NCBI RefSeq assembly: GCF_018326005.1
Contig: NZ_AP021903.1
Coordinates: 310,001-374,000 of the forward strand
Direction of reading: 5' to 3'
Length of the DNA: 64,000 nt
Source of the DNA: Pseudomonas sp. Seg1
Lineage (GTDB): Bacteria > Pseudomonadota > Gammaproteobacteria > Pseudomonadales > Pseudomonadaceae
Shown: piece after piece, positions 36,342 through 45,505 of the stretch
Position numbering within the stretch: the stretch's first letter is position 1
Layout of the letters: each line of letters starts with the position of its first letter
Translations under genes and position numbers: made by a program
The notes under the pieces: generated by a model
What the model was told of the DNA's origin: nothing
Databases searched by the model: none
The model's input: the letters and a program-made list of their open reading frames with translations, nothing else

Positions 36342-39254
36342 ATGCCGCTCGCCACGTTGATTCATCGCGCCAGTTTGCCCAGTCCGCAAATTTGTGAAGA
36401 GCAGGCGCTGCAATGGCTGGCGGAGCATTACGGGCTCAGTGGCACGTTGCAGGCCCTTGGCAGTCAGCAGGATCTGAATTTTCGTGTCGACAGTGCGCGC
36501 GGGCGCTTTGTGCTGAAGATCTGCCGTGGCGATTACGCCCTCGTTGAGTTGCAGGCCCAGCACGCCGGGCTGAAATATCTTGCCGAACATTCTAACGTCA
36601 ATGTGCCACGGGTGATTGCGGCCAATAACGGCGAGGACCTGCTGTCACTGGAGGTCGGTGGCGAAACGGTGCATGTGCGGCTGCTGGATTACATCGAAGG
36701 CCAGTCGCTGACCCACCTCGATCATTTGGGCAATACCGTGGTGGCCGGGTTTGGTCGGCTCTGTGGCGAGATGGATCTGGCGCTGGCCGGGTTTGACCAT
36801 CCGGGCCTTGAGCGCACGTTGCAGTGGGACGCACGCCATGCCAGTGCATTGATCAGCCATTTGCTGCCGGTGATCAAGGATGAACGGCAACGCGCGCTGA
36901 TTGCCGATGCCGCCCAGCAGGCCGAAAGCCGCTTGCGACCCTTGCTCGACAAACTGCCGGTGCAGGCCATCCACATGGACATCACCGATGACAACGTGGT
37001 CTGGCAGCGCGACGCCCAGCGCCACTGGCAATTGCAGGGCGTCATCGATTTTGGCGATCTGATACGCACGTGGCGGATCACCGATCTGTCAGTGACTTGC
37101 GCGGCATTGCTGCATCACGCCGGCGGTGATCCTTGGGTGATTTTGCCGGCGGTGCAGGCTTATCACTCGGTCAATCCGCTGCAACGCGAAGAACTCCAAG
37201 CGCTGTGGCCATTGATCGTCGCGCGTGCGGCGGTGTTGGTGCTCAGTGGCGAGCAGCAGGTCAGCATTGACCCGGGCAACGCCTATAGCCGCGACAATCT
37301 CACCCACGAATGGGAAATCTTCCGCGTCGCGACATCGGTGCCGCTGGCGCTGATGGAGGCGGCGATCCTGACGGCGGTGGGGCAGAGCTTGCCGGCGATC
37401 AACGGCGAAGGTTTTGCACCGTTACTCCCGAGTCTGGTCGGGCGCGAGTTTGCGCTGATCGACCTTGGCGTGCTGAGCCCGCATTTCGAGGCCGGCAATT
37501 GGGAGCAGGCAGGCATCGATCAGCGCCTGCTGACGGAAGCGGCGGCGGCCCATGGCCTGGCGGCGAGCCGTTATGGTCAGTACCGTTTGTCGCGCACCCG
37601 GCCCGACAGCGCCGAGCAACCGGACACCTTCCCGCTGCACGTTGAATTGCGCGTACCCGATGGCACAGCGGTCGAAGCGCCGTTTGCCGGTGTGTTGCAT
37701 CAAACGGCGGACGGCGTGCTGCAACTCGATGGCCCGCAACTCAGTGTGCGGCTGTGGGGCGTGACGCCTTCACTGCACAGCGGCGCGGCGCTGGTCAAAG
37801 GTCAGGTGCTGGGCGCGGTCAGCGGGCCGTTGATCGTGCAGTTGAGCCGAGGTGCGCAACTGAACGCGCCGCTGTTCTGCACGCCTTCCCATGCCCCGGC
37901 CTGGCAAGCACTGTGCCCATCGCCCGCCGCGTTGCTGGGACTGGCCTGCGATGCCGAACCGGAGCTGGACGCGAAAACCCTGCTTGAACGCCGCGATGCC
38001 AGTTTTGCCCGCACGCAGAAACACTACTACGTCGACCCGCCGCGCATCGAACGTGGCTGGCGCAATCACCTGATCGACATGCAGGGCCGCTCCTATCTCG
38101 ACATGCTCAACAACGTCGCGGTGCTCGGTCACGGCCACCCGCGCATGGCAGCGGTCGCGGCCCGTCAGTGGTCGCTGCTCAACACCAACTCGCGGTTCAA
38201 CTATGCGGCGGTCGCCGAGTTTTCCGAGCGCTTGCTGAAGCTTGCGCCGCAAGGCATGGACCGGGTGTTTCTGGTCAACAGCGGCAGCGAGGCCAATGAC
38301 CTGGCGATCCGTCTGGCGTGGGCCTACAGCGGCGGGCGCGACATGATCAGTGTGCTGGAGGCCTATCACGGCTGGACAGTTGGCGCCGATGCGGTGTCGA
38401 CGTCGATTGCCGACAACCCCAAAGCCCTCGAAAGCCGCCCGGACTGGGTACATCCGGTGACCGCGCCGAATATCTATCGCGGGGAATTCCGGGGTCTCGA
38501 TTCGGCGCCGGAATATGTGCGCAGCGTCGAGCATCATCTGGCGAAAATCGCCGAGCAGAAACGCCAACTGGCCGGGTTTATATGCGAACCGGTGTACGGC
38601 AATGCCGGTGGTATCTCGCTGCCGCCGGGTTACCTGCAAGCGGTGTATGCGAAGGTCCGCGCGCTGGGCGGCGTCTGTATTGCCGATGAAGTGCAGGTCG
38701 GTTACGGGCGCATGGGCCATTTCTTCTGGGGTTTCGAAGAGCAGGGCGTGGTCCCGGACATCATCACCATGGCCAAAGGCATGGGCAACGGTCAGCCATT
38801 GGGTGCGGTCATCACCCGTCGGGACATCGCCGAAGCGCTGGAGGCGGAAGGCTACTTCTTCTCGTCGGCGGGCGGCAGTCCGGTGAGCTGCCAGATCGGC
38901 ATGGCGGTATTGGACGTCATGGAAGAAGAAAAACTCTGGGAAAACGCGCAGGTGGTCGGTGGCCATTTCAAGGCACGGCTCGAGGCGCTGATCGATAAAC
39001 ATCCGCTGGTGGGGGCGGTGCACGGCTCAGGGTTCTATCTCGGGCTTGAGTTGATCCGCAATCGCCAGACGCTGGAGCCGGCGACCGAGGAGACGGCGTT
39101 GCTGTGCGATCGCCTGCGCGAGCTGGGGATCTTCATGCAGCCGACCGGTGATGATCTGAACATTCTCAAGATCAAACCGCCGATGGTGACGTCGCGCCAG
39201 AGTGTGGATTTCTTTGTCGACATGCTTGATCGCGTTCTAACCGAGGGTCTGTAA
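36342..39254 (+). CDS. Kinase / M23-like / class III aminotransferase fusion
   Basis: This 970-residue protein joins three parts. Residues 1-330 are an APH/HipA-like small-molecule kinase ('FVLKICRGDYALVELQAQHAGL', catalytic 'AIHMDITDDNVVW', 'VIDFGDLIRTW'). Residues about 430-540 look like an M23/biotinyl-type beta domain ('VPDGTAVEAPFAGVLHQTADG'). Residues about 560-970 are a class III PLP enzyme with 'VNSGSEANDLAIRLAW', 'ADEVQVGYGRMGHFFWGFE' and PLP lysine K812 in 'TMAKGMGNGQPLG'. Kinase plus AGXT2L-type phospho-lyase fusions are known from bacteria and act on hydroxylysine- or ethanolamine-type amino alcohols by phosphorylation then elimination. That role fits here but is inferred. It lies upstream of aguBA. 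Confidence 0.85.
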   Translation: MPLATLIHRASLPSPQICEEQALQWLAEHYGLSGTLQALGSQQDLNFRVDSARGRFVLKICRGDYALVELQAQHAGLKYLAEHSNVNVPRVIAANNGEDLLSLEVGGETVHVRLLDYIEGQSLTHLDHLGNTVVAGFGRLCGEMDLALAGFDHPGLERTLQWDARHASALISHLLPVIKDERQRALIADAAQQAESRLRPLLDKLPVQAIHMDITDDNVVWQRDAQRHWQLQGVIDFGDLIRTWRITDLSVTCAALLHHAGGDPWVILPAVQAYHSVNPLQREELQALWPLIVARAAVLVLSGEQQVSIDPGNAYSRDNLTHEWEIFRVATSVPLALMEAAILTAVGQSLPAINGEGFAPLLPSLVGREFALIDLGVLSPHFEAGNWEQAGIDQRLLTEAAAAHGLAASRYGQYRLSRTRPDSAEQPDTFPLHVELRVPDGTAVEAPFAGVLHQTADGVLQLDGPQLSVRLWGVTPSLHSGAALVKGQVLGAVSGPLIVQLSRGAQLNAPLFCTPSHAPAWQALCPSPAALLGLACDAEPELDAKTLLERRDASFARTQKHYYVDPPRIERGWRNHLIDMQGRSYLDMLNNVAVLGHGHPRMAAVAARQWSLLNTNSRFNYAAVAEFSERLLKLAPQGMDRVFLVNSGSEANDLAIRLAWAYSGGRDMISVLEAYHGWTVGADAVSTSIADNPKALESRPDWVHPVTAPNIYRGEFRGLDSAPEYVRSVEHHLAKIAEQKRQLAGFICEPVYGNAGGISLPPGYLQAVYAKVRALGGVCIADEVQVGYGRMGHFFWGFEEQGVVPDIITMAKGMGNGQPLGAVITRRDIAEALEAEGYFFSSAGGSPVSCQIGMAVLDVMEEEKLWENAQVVGGHFKARLEALIDKHPLVGAVHGSGFYLGLELIRNRQTLEPATEETALLCDRLRELGIFMQPTGDDLNILKIKPPMVTSRQSVDFFVDMLDRVLTEGL

Positions 39255-39269
39255 ACCCTGCAAATCCCC

Positions 39270-39359
39270 TGTGGGAGCGAGCCTGCTCGCGAATGCGGTA
39301 TGTCAGTCACTGATTAGGTTGACTGACGCGCCGCCTACGCGAGCAGGCTCGCTCCCACA
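39270..39359. repeat. REP-type element with perfect 22-base arms
   Basis: TGTGGGAGCGAGCCTGCTCGCG (bases 39270-39291) and its exact inverse (39338-39359) enclose TATGTCAGTCACTGATTAGG and TTGACTGACGCGCC. The same family is at 42080-42169. It likely also terminates the upstream gene. Confidence 0.85.
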
Positions 39360-39384
39360 TTTTTTTGGGTTGTTAGTTAGATTT

Positions 39385-39454
39385 ATATCGGTATTTATTC
39401 GGATTATTTAGACGTAAGGCATTTTACACGCTTCTAAAGCCGATATTTATCGGC
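39385..39454 (+). promoter_or_regulatory. AT-rich aguB promoter region with palindromic sites
   Basis: Before aguB, the 304-base spacer is AT-rich. GCCGATA-TT-TATCGGC (39439-39454) is a perfect dyad, and ATATCGGTATTTATTCGGAT (39385-39404) holds two related half-sites. These could be the operator of an agmatine-responsive regulator such as AguR, whose gene is not in the window. Confidence 0.45.
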
Positions 39455-39558
39455 TATAAAGTCGCCATTGCTCCGGCATGGCGATGGCTGTCCGGTGCGC
39501 GCGTTTTTTCTTTTCGGTCGAATCCTCGGCCGTCAAAGCACTTGCCCGGAGATGATTC

Positions 39559-40437
39559 ATGAGCCGTATCGTTACCGTCGCCGCCACTCAGATGGCCTGT
39601 TCCTGGGATCTGGAAGCCAACCTCGAAATCGCTGAAAGGCTGGTGCGTGAAGCTGCCGCCAAAGGCGCGCAGATCATCCTGATTCAGGAGCTGTTCGAGG
39701 CGCCGTACTTCTGCCAGAAGCCGAACCCGGACTATCTGCAACTGGCGACGACGGTGGAAGAAAACGTCGCGATCAAGCATTTCCAGAAAATCGCCAAAGA
39801 GCTGCAAGTGGTGCTGCCGATCAGCTTCTACGAACTGGCCGGGCGTGCGCGTTTCAACAGCATCGCAATCATCGATGCCGACGGCAGCAACCTCGGGATT
39901 TATCGTAAAAGCCACATCCCGGACGGCCCGGGCTATCACGAGAAGTACTACTTCAACCCAGGCGACACCGGTTTCAAGGTGTGGAACACCCGTTACGCGA
40001 AGATCGGCGTGGGCATCTGCTGGGATCAGTGGTTCCCGGAAGCAGCGCGGGCGATGGCGTTGCAAGGTGCGGAAATCCTGTTCTATCCAACAGCCATCGG
40101 CAGCGAGCCGCACGACAAGACCATCTCCTCACGCGATCACTGGCAGCGCGTGCAGCAGGGCCACGCCGGCGCCAACCTGATGCCGTTGATCGCCAGCAAC
40201 CGCATCGGCAACGAAGAACAGGACGGCTACGACATCACGTTCTACGGCTCGTCGTTCATCGCCAACCAGTTCGGTGAAAAAGTGCAGGAGCTGAATAAAA
40301 CCGAAGAAGGTATTCTTGTGCACACTTTCAACCTCGACGAGCTGGAACATATTCGCAGCGCGTGGGGTTCATTCCGTGACCGCCGGCCAAACCTGTACGG
40401 CGCGTTGAAAACCCTCGACGGTTCCCTGGAGTCCTGA
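39559..40437 (+). CDS. aguB: N-carbamoylputrescine amidohydrolase
   Basis: AguB hydrolyses N-carbamoylputrescine to putrescine, ammonia and CO2, the second step of agmatine use. The 292-residue nitrilase-family enzyme has the complete Glu-Lys-Cys triad: E44 ('[11 protein letters not shown]'), K117 ('[12 protein letters not shown]') and C154 ('[12 protein letters not shown]'). A GGAGATGATTC site precedes the ATG. aguA follows after 5 bases, so both genes are co-transcribed in the order aguB-aguA, as in P. aeruginosa. Confidence 0.96.
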   Translation: MSRIVTVAATQMACSWDLEANLEIAERLVREAAAKGAQIILIQELFEAPYFCQKPNPDYLQLATTVEENVAIKHFQKIAKELQVVLPISFYELAGRARFNSIAIIDADGSNLGIYRKSHIPDGPGYHEKYYFNPGDTGFKVWNTRYAKIGVGICWDQWFPEAARAMALQGAEILFYPTAIGSEPHDKTISSRDHWQRVQQGHAGANLMPLIASNRIGNEEQDGYDITFYGSSFIANQFGEKVQELNKTEEGILVHTFNLDELEHIRSAWGSFRDRRPNLYGALKTLDGSLES

Positions 40438-40442
40438 TCCCG

Positions 40443-41549
40443 ATGACCACATTGAAAAGTACCCCACGTGCCGACGGCTTCTACATGCCGGCCGAGTGGG
40501 CTCCCCAAACTCAGACTTGGATGATCTGGCCCGAGCGCCCGGACAACTGGCGTCTTGGCGGCAAACCGGCGCAAGCCGCCCACGCGGCGGTGGCCAAGGC
40601 CATCGCCCGTTTCGAACCGGTGACCGTGGCCGTGTCCGCCGGGCAATACGAAAACGCCCGCGCTCGTCTCGACGTGCCGAATATCCGCGTGGTCGAGATG
40701 TCCAGCGATGACGCCTGGGTGCGCGACAGCGGCCCGACGTTCGTCATCAACAACAGCGGCGAAGTACGCGGTGTGAACTGGGATTTCAATGCCTGGGGCG
40801 GCTTCGATGGCGGTCTGTACTCGCCGTGGAATCGTGATTCGCAGGTCGGCGGCAAGATCCTCGAGATCGAGCGCAGCCCGCGTTATCGCACCGAAGGTTT
40901 TGTGCTCGAGGGCGGCTCGATTCACGTCGACGGCGAAGGCACGCTGATCACCACCGAAGAATGCCTGCTGAACCGCAATCGCAACCCGCACCTGGGCCGC
41001 GAAGAAATCGAAGCGGTGCTCAGCGCCAATCTGGCTGTGGATAAAATCATCTGGCTGCCGGACGGTTTGTTCAACGATGAAACCGACGGCCATGTGGATA
41101 ACTTCTGCTGCTACGTGCGTCCGGGCGAAGTGTTGCTGGCATGGACCGATGATCCACAGGATCCGAACTACCCACGCTGCCAGGCCGCGATGAAAGTGCT
41201 GGAAAGCAGCACCGACGCCAAGGGTCGCCCATTCACGGTGCACAAGATGCCGATTCCGGGGCCGCTGTTCGCCACCGAAGAAGAGTGCGCCGGTGTTGAT
41301 CCGGTGGACGGTACGCAGGAGCGTAATCCGTCCGTGCGCCTGGCCGGTTCTTACGTGAACTTCCTGATCGTCAACGGCGGCATCATCGCGCCGAGCTTCG
41401 ACGATCCGATGGATGCACCGGCTCGGGAAATTTTGCAGAACCTGTTCCCGCAACACGAAGTGGTGATGGTGCCGGGTCGTGAACTGTTACTGGGTGGCGG
41501 CAACATTCACTGCCTTACCCAACAGCAGCCAGCACCGCACAAAGAGTGA
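40443..41549 (+). CDS. aguA: Agmatine deiminase
   Basis: AguA converts agmatine to N-carbamoylputrescine and ammonia. The 368-residue protein shows the pentein-fold marks of the family: '[22 protein letters not shown]', 'VRDSGPTFV', '[27 protein letters not shown]', '[10 protein letters not shown]' and the active-site cysteine C357 in '[15 protein letters not shown]'. It completes the agmatine-to-putrescine route with aguB. A terminator-like hairpin follows. Confidence 0.96.
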   Translation: MTTLKSTPRADGFYMPAEWAPQTQTWMIWPERPDNWRLGGKPAQAAHAAVAKAIARFEPVTVAVSAGQYENARARLDVPNIRVVEMSSDDAWVRDSGPTFVINNSGEVRGVNWDFNAWGGFDGGLYSPWNRDSQVGGKILEIERSPRYRTEGFVLEGGSIHVDGEGTLITTEECLLNRNRNPHLGREEIEAVLSANLAVDKIIWLPDGLFNDETDGHVDNFCCYVRPGEVLLAWTDDPQDPNYPRCQAAMKVLESSTDAKGRPFTVHKMPIPGPLFATEEECAGVDPVDGTQERNPSVRLAGSYVNFLIVNGGIIAPSFDDPMDAPAREILQNLFPQHEVVMVPGRELLLGGGNIHCLTQQQPAPHKE

Positions 41550-41621
41550 GTTGAGTCGTAACAGCTTGAGTTGATTAACAAATCAACCGGGCAATGTTTA
41601 GCTCGCTATGCATCAACTGAG

Positions 41622-41653
41622 GCCCGCAGCCCGAAAGGACGGCGGGCTTCTTT
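41622..41653 (+). terminator. Terminator downstream of aguA
   Basis: GCCCGC and GCGGGC form the stem around an AG-CCCGAAAGGAC loop, followed by TTCTTTG. It lies about 75 bases after aguA. Confidence 0.7.
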
Positions 41654-41795
41654 GTATCCGCTTGTCGACAAATCGCAAACCTTGGCATAGCTCTTGTATC
41701 GGTCCAGGCGCACTAGGGAGGGGGAAAGAACTTCAACAGTTCTGTCATAAACCTTGGATAACGTAGCCGCTCACGAACGGGGAGAGAGCGCTGAA

Positions 41796-42008
41796 ATGAA
41801 CGCCGAAGTGAACGCAGTCAGCGAGCGGACGTTGCATCCCATGGCCGTAAACGGCGAATCGCTCCAGATTGTCGCGCACTTTTTGAAGTCCAATGGAACG
41901 CGTCAGATCAGGGAAGCTGATCCGCGCCGGATGATGATCGAGCGCTACCCCGCTGGCCTGTTCAGCGAGGCCGAACTGGAAGCGTTGTGGGCTGTGATGG
42001 AAGGATAA
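41796..42008 (+). CDS. Small conserved-looking protein of unknown function
   Basis: From the ATG at 41796 (GAGAGCG upstream) this 70-residue soluble protein reads 'MNAEVNAVSERTLHPMAVNG', then 'IVAHFLKSNGTRQIREADPRRMM' and ends 'FSEAELEALWAVMEG'. It has mixed charge and predicted helices, without signal or membrane segment. I recall similar short proteins in other pseudomonads but no function. It has its own terminator directly downstream, so it is a single-gene unit. Confidence 0.7.
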   Translation: MNAEVNAVSERTLHPMAVNGESLQIVAHFLKSNGTRQIREADPRRMMIERYPAGLFSEAELEALWAVMEG

Positions 42009-42030
42009 GAAAAACAACAGGGATTACTGA

Positions 42031-42061
42031 AAGCGCTGCCGGGATGGCGGCGCTTTTTTAT
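42031..42061 (+). terminator. Terminator of the small gene 41796-42008
   Basis: AAAGCGCTGCC, loop GGGAT, GGCGGCGCTTTTTT: a GC-rich stem followed by a T-run, 22 bases after the stop. Confidence 0.88.
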
Positions 42062-42079
42062 GCACGACACATAACCCTT

Positions 42080-42169
42080 TGTAGGAGTGAACCTGCTCGC
42101 GATTGCTATCTGTCAGTCGCCATAAATATCAACTGACACACCGCTATCGCGAGCAGGCTCACTCCTACA
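42080..42169. repeat. REP-type element, same family as 39270-39359
   Basis: TGTAGGAGTGAACCTGCTCGCGAT and ATCGCGAGCAGGCTCACTCCTACA are inverse arms with one mismatched pair, enclosing TGTCAGTCGCC and TCAACTGACACACC. It separates the small gene from the end of the receptor gene. Confidence 0.85.
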
Positions 42170-42183
42170 GGTATTGGGTTGAA

Positions 42184-44295
42184 TCAGAAGGAATAGGTAC
42201 CGGTCATCACCACGCTACGTGGCGCGCCCGGCATTATCTGCGCGGCGCTGGTTGCCGACGCGTAGTACTCGCGATCGGTGATGTTGTTCAAAGCCGTGCG
42301 CAAATCCCAGTCCTTGAAGCGATAACCGACCAAGGCATCCCAGCGGCCATAACCCGGCAGCACCGTGGTATTGGCGTTATCGGCATAACGCTGGCCGACC
42401 AGCGTCAGGCCGGTTTCGCCATACCAGCCCATCTCCGGTTTCCAGGTCAGGAACAGGCTGCCGTTGTGCTTGGCGACGTTGTTGATGCGTTTGCCTTCGA
42501 GGCCGTTGTTGTCCTTTTCAATTTTCGCGTCCTGCATGCCGATGCCACCGCGCATGTACCAGTTACCGACGATGTTGCCGGTGGCGGTCAGCTCGATCCC
42601 GCGTGAACGTTGCAGGCCGGACATCACCGTCAGGGTCGGATCATTCGGATCGGTGGTGCGGCGGTTGTAGAGTTCCAGGTCATAGATCGCCAGCGTCGTG
42701 CTCAAACGATCATCGAGCCAGTCACTCTTCACGCCGATTTCTTTCTGCTTGGTCAACTCGGGGCTGAGGTCGTTGGTGTTGCCGGCCGCACCGGGAGTTA
42801 TGCCAATCAGGCCACCGCCCACTGGCGAAAAGGTCTTCGACCACGAGGCGTAGAACGAGTGATTCTGCAACGGCGTCCAGACCAGGCCCACACGCGGGCT
42901 GGTGCTGTGGCTGTCGCGGTCTTCGGAAATGTTCTTGAGCTTGTTGGTCGATTCGATATCGAAAGTGTCGTAACGCAAACCGCCGAGCAATTGCCATTGA
43001 TCGTTCAGGCGCAGTTGATCCTGCACGTACACCGCACGGCTTTCGACTTCGGTGTGGCTGTCGCTGAAGGTCTGCATGCTGCCGGTGTGGCGCAGGTCGC
43101 GATTGGGGTTGAACAGGTCCAGCGACGGCACGGCTTGCGCGCCAGGTGTCCTGCCGGTGGCGGCGTTGTACAACTTCGGATCGCGACGCTGGCTGCCGAT
43201 TTCGATACCGGTCAGCAGGCGATGCTCAAGGCCGAAGGTATCGAAACCGCCTTCCAGTTCAAGGTTGTTAGTGACGTTGCGGGTGGTCAGATCCTGTTGC
43301 CAGTGCTGGCGCGTAACCTTGTTGGTCGCCGGGGTGTAACCGGTCAGGTAGGTGTTGTCGAAATCACTGTCGAGCTTGAACACGCCGAGGGTCTGGCGCA
43401 GTTGCCAGTTGTCGTTGATCTCGTAAGTGAGTTTCGAGCGCAGCGATTGCGCCTTGTCGTCGATGAAATCGTGATCGTTGCCATAGGTCGTGTCGCGGCC
43501 GACATCGGCTGGCCGCCCGTTTACACCTGGAATGCCGCGATCCGGCGTGCGGTTGTAGCGGCTGTATTCGTACTGCACCAGCCAGTTCAGGTCGGGTGTC
43601 AGCTGCCAGCTCATCGACGGTGCGAACAGTTGGCGGTTGCCGCTGACGCCGTCGCGGAAACTGTTTTCGTCCATGTTGCCCATGTTCAGGCGCAGGCTGA
43701 TGTTCTCGCTCGGATCGGTGCTGAGGTCGGCGTACAGGCTGCGCAAGTCTTCACTGCCGCCCTGGGCTTCGATGGTCGAGCGACGGCCAGCCTCAGGCGC
43801 CTTGCTGACGCGGTTGACGATCCCGCCCTGACTGCCGCGACCGTACAACACGGCGGCCGGGCCTTTGAGCACTTCAACGCGTTCGATGTTGTGCAGGTCG
43901 CGTTTGTATTGGCTGTCGTCACGGATGCCGTCCAGGTAGAAGTCGTTGCTGGCGTCGAAGCCGCGAATGCGCAGGCTGTCGAAACGGGTGTCGGCGCTGC
44001 TGCTGACGTTGGGCATGCCGCTCAGGGCATCGCCGATGTCGTTGGTGCCGTAGTTGGCAACGTTCGATGTCTTGATCGAATCAATGGCCTGCGGCACATA
44101 ACGCACCGGGGTCGAGGTACGGGTGGCGGTGTTGCTGACCTTTACGCGCGGGTCATCGGCTTCCTCTTGCGCTTGAGCGCGGATGGCGGTGGCGGGCAAT
44201 TCAGTCGCCGAGTAGGCAAAACCGCTGGACAGAAAGGCAGAAAGCCCAAGAGTGACGGGCGTAAGACGGAACGGGGCAGGCATTGAAAAGCGCAT
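42184..44295 (-). CDS. TonB-dependent siderophore receptor
   Basis: This 703-residue outer-membrane receptor has a signal peptide ending near 'GFAYSATE'. The plug domain follows with 'VPQAIDSIKTSNVANYGTND', 'RFDSLRIRGFDASNDFYLDG' and 'RVEVLKGPAAVLYGRGSQGGIVNRVSK', then a 22-strand barrel ending in an aromatic residue ('VVMTGTYSF'). Length and motifs fit the TonB-dependent siderophore receptor (FhuE/Fiu-like) group; the siderophore cannot be fixed. An N-terminal signalling domain is absent, so it is not a FecA-type transducer. A candidate Fur box precedes it, in line with iron control. Confidence 0.92.
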   Translation of the reverse strand: MRFSMPAPFRLTPVTLGLSAFLSSGFAYSATELPATAIRAQAQEEADDPRVKVSNTATRTSTPVRYVPQAIDSIKTSNVANYGTNDIGDALSGMPNVSSSADTRFDSLRIRGFDASNDFYLDGIRDDSQYKRDLHNIERVEVLKGPAAVLYGRGSQGGIVNRVSKAPEAGRRSTIEAQGGSEDLRSLYADLSTDPSENISLRLNMGNMDENSFRDGVSGNRQLFAPSMSWQLTPDLNWLVQYEYSRYNRTPDRGIPGVNGRPADVGRDTTYGNDHDFIDDKAQSLRSKLTYEINDNWQLRQTLGVFKLDSDFDNTYLTGYTPATNKVTRQHWQQDLTTRNVTNNLELEGGFDTFGLEHRLLTGIEIGSQRRDPKLYNAATGRTPGAQAVPSLDLFNPNRDLRHTGSMQTFSDSHTEVESRAVYVQDQLRLNDQWQLLGGLRYDTFDIESTNKLKNISEDRDSHSTSPRVGLVWTPLQNHSFYASWSKTFSPVGGGLIGITPGAAGNTNDLSPELTKQKEIGVKSDWLDDRLSTTLAIYDLELYNRRTTDPNDPTLTVMSGLQRSRGIELTATGNIVGNWYMRGGIGMQDAKIEKDNNGLEGKRINNVAKHNGSLFLTWKPEMGWYGETGLTLVGQRYADNANTTVLPGYGRWDALVGYRFKDWDLRTALNNITDREYYASATSAAQIMPGAPRSVVMTGTYSF

Positions 44296-44327
44296 CCGAA
44301 AGGGTGGAAGAATTCGAGTGCGCGAAT

Positions 44328-44346
44328 GGTAATGCTTTGCATTTAC
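44328..44346 (-). promoter_or_regulatory. Candidate Fur box
   Basis: GGTAATGCTTTGCATTTAC matches the 19-base Fur consensus GATAATGATAATCATTATC at about 12 positions and lies 33 bases upstream of the receptor start. This is a visual match only. Confidence 0.45.
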
Positions 44347-44539
44347 TTCCGTTAATTATTCCCTATAAGTTCCTTTGTCAGATTGTTTCTATTTGTGTCG
44401 ATGTCGATACAACTTGAACGATCGGACAATTCGTCCGATTCGCGAAACAGACTGAAAGCCAATCTGGCGTTTTTCCGCAACTAGTCGAGGGCTAGTCTGC
44501 CGGCATCGATTTTCCCCACTTTTCTGCCGGAGTTTTCTG

Positions 44540-45154
44540 ATGGTCCTTCACTACATTTACGACCCGCTGTGCGGCTGGTGCTACGGCGCCAAACCATTGG
44601 TGCAGGCGGCGCAGGCAGTGCTGCCAGTGATCGCTTATGCCGGCGGGATGATGAGCGGCGCCAATCGCCAGCGTGTTTCGTCGCAACTGCGCAACTACGT
44701 CATGCCTCATGATCGGCGGATTGCCGAATACACCGCGCAACCATTCGGCGAAGCCTATTTCGAAGGTTTATTGCGCGATGACACGGCTGTTTTCGATTCG
44801 ACGCCCCCGATCGCCGCCGTCATGGCAGCAGAGGCCGTTGATGGTCGTGGTCTTGAGCTGCTCGGGCGTTTGCAGACGGCGCATTACGTGGAAGGGCGCC
44901 GGATTGCCGATGAGTCTGTATTGCTCGAACTCGCCCGTCATATGGGCTATGCCGGTGAAGCGTTTCTCGCGGCGTTCCAATCCGTGGATACCGAACAACA
45001 TATAAAGGACAGCCGCGCACTGCTGGCTCAGCTTGGCGCCCAGGGATTTCCGACGTTTGCGCTAGAGCGGGACGGCCAGTTCACGCTGGTCGATATCAGC
45101 CCTTGGTTGGGCAAGCCACAAGCCTTCGCTGCTTGGTTGGGACAGTCCGTTTAA
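44540..45154 (+). CDS. DsbA-family cytoplasmic oxidoreductase
   Basis: This 204-residue thioredoxin-fold protein of the DsbA/FrnE family has the active site C-G-W-C ('YDPLCGWCYGAKP') near residue 11 and the cis-proline region 'GAQGFPTFAL' near 165. No signal peptide is seen, so unlike classical DsbA it acts in the cytoplasm, as do FrnE-like proteins and 2-hydroxychromene isomerase relatives. It stands alone between the siderophore receptor and the porin gene. Confidence 0.85.
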   Translation: MVLHYIYDPLCGWCYGAKPLVQAAQAVLPVIAYAGGMMSGANRQRVSSQLRNYVMPHDRRIAEYTAQPFGEAYFEGLLRDDTAVFDSTPPIAAVMAAEAVDGRGLELLGRLQTAHYVEGRRIADESVLLELARHMGYAGEAFLAAFQSVDTEQHIKDSRALLAQLGAQGFPTFALERDGQFTLVDISPWLGKPQAFAAWLGQSV

Positions 45155-45309
45155 GTGAATGCGGCAGGTGAATCGCCAGCGCTCTGTGGTCTTGATGGTT
45201 GTGCGTGATACGCCTTGATTCACTGGCTGGCGGCATTTCCCAGCAAGGAGTCAGCGCAAAATTTACGATTCTTAGACGATTTTTGCCTATTTAAAGACGA
45301 TTCTTGAAA

Positions 45310-45422
45310 TTGACACATTGTTCAGGGCGCGGCTACGATTCGGCCCAACGCCTGTGGCCAACCGCCATGACTCAAAATAAGGAGCAGGCCCGCCATGACA
45401 TTGTCTTGGGCGGGTCTTTTTG
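45310..45422 (+). ncRNA. Candidate short transcript or attenuated leader before the porin gene
   Basis: A good sigma-70 promoter, TTGACA (45310-45315) and TACGAT (45334-45339) with 18 bases between, is followed about 50 bases later by a hairpin GCCCGCC/GGCGGGT (45388-45415) and TCTTTTTG. Start and stop signals are only about 80 bases apart, so a short RNA or an attenuator for the porin gene 85 bases downstream is expected. Two tiny frames with ribosome sites (ATG at 45368 and 45394) overlap the hairpin and could be leader peptides. Confidence 0.45.
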
Positions 45423-45505
45423 TTTCGGGGTGAATAAAAGAGTGCAATAAGCGCCGTTTCAGCCGTTCGACACAGCGCGTTTCAACCCGTAATAAGGAAA
45501 ACAAA

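Noticed and set aside
39270..42169. Repeated inverted arms taken as a possible CRISPR or transposon pair flanking aguBA
   Set aside because: The units are single REP doublets with 22-24 base arms, no regular spacers, and the same family lies at other gene ends, so they are dispersed REPINs rather than a CRISPR array or composite transposon.
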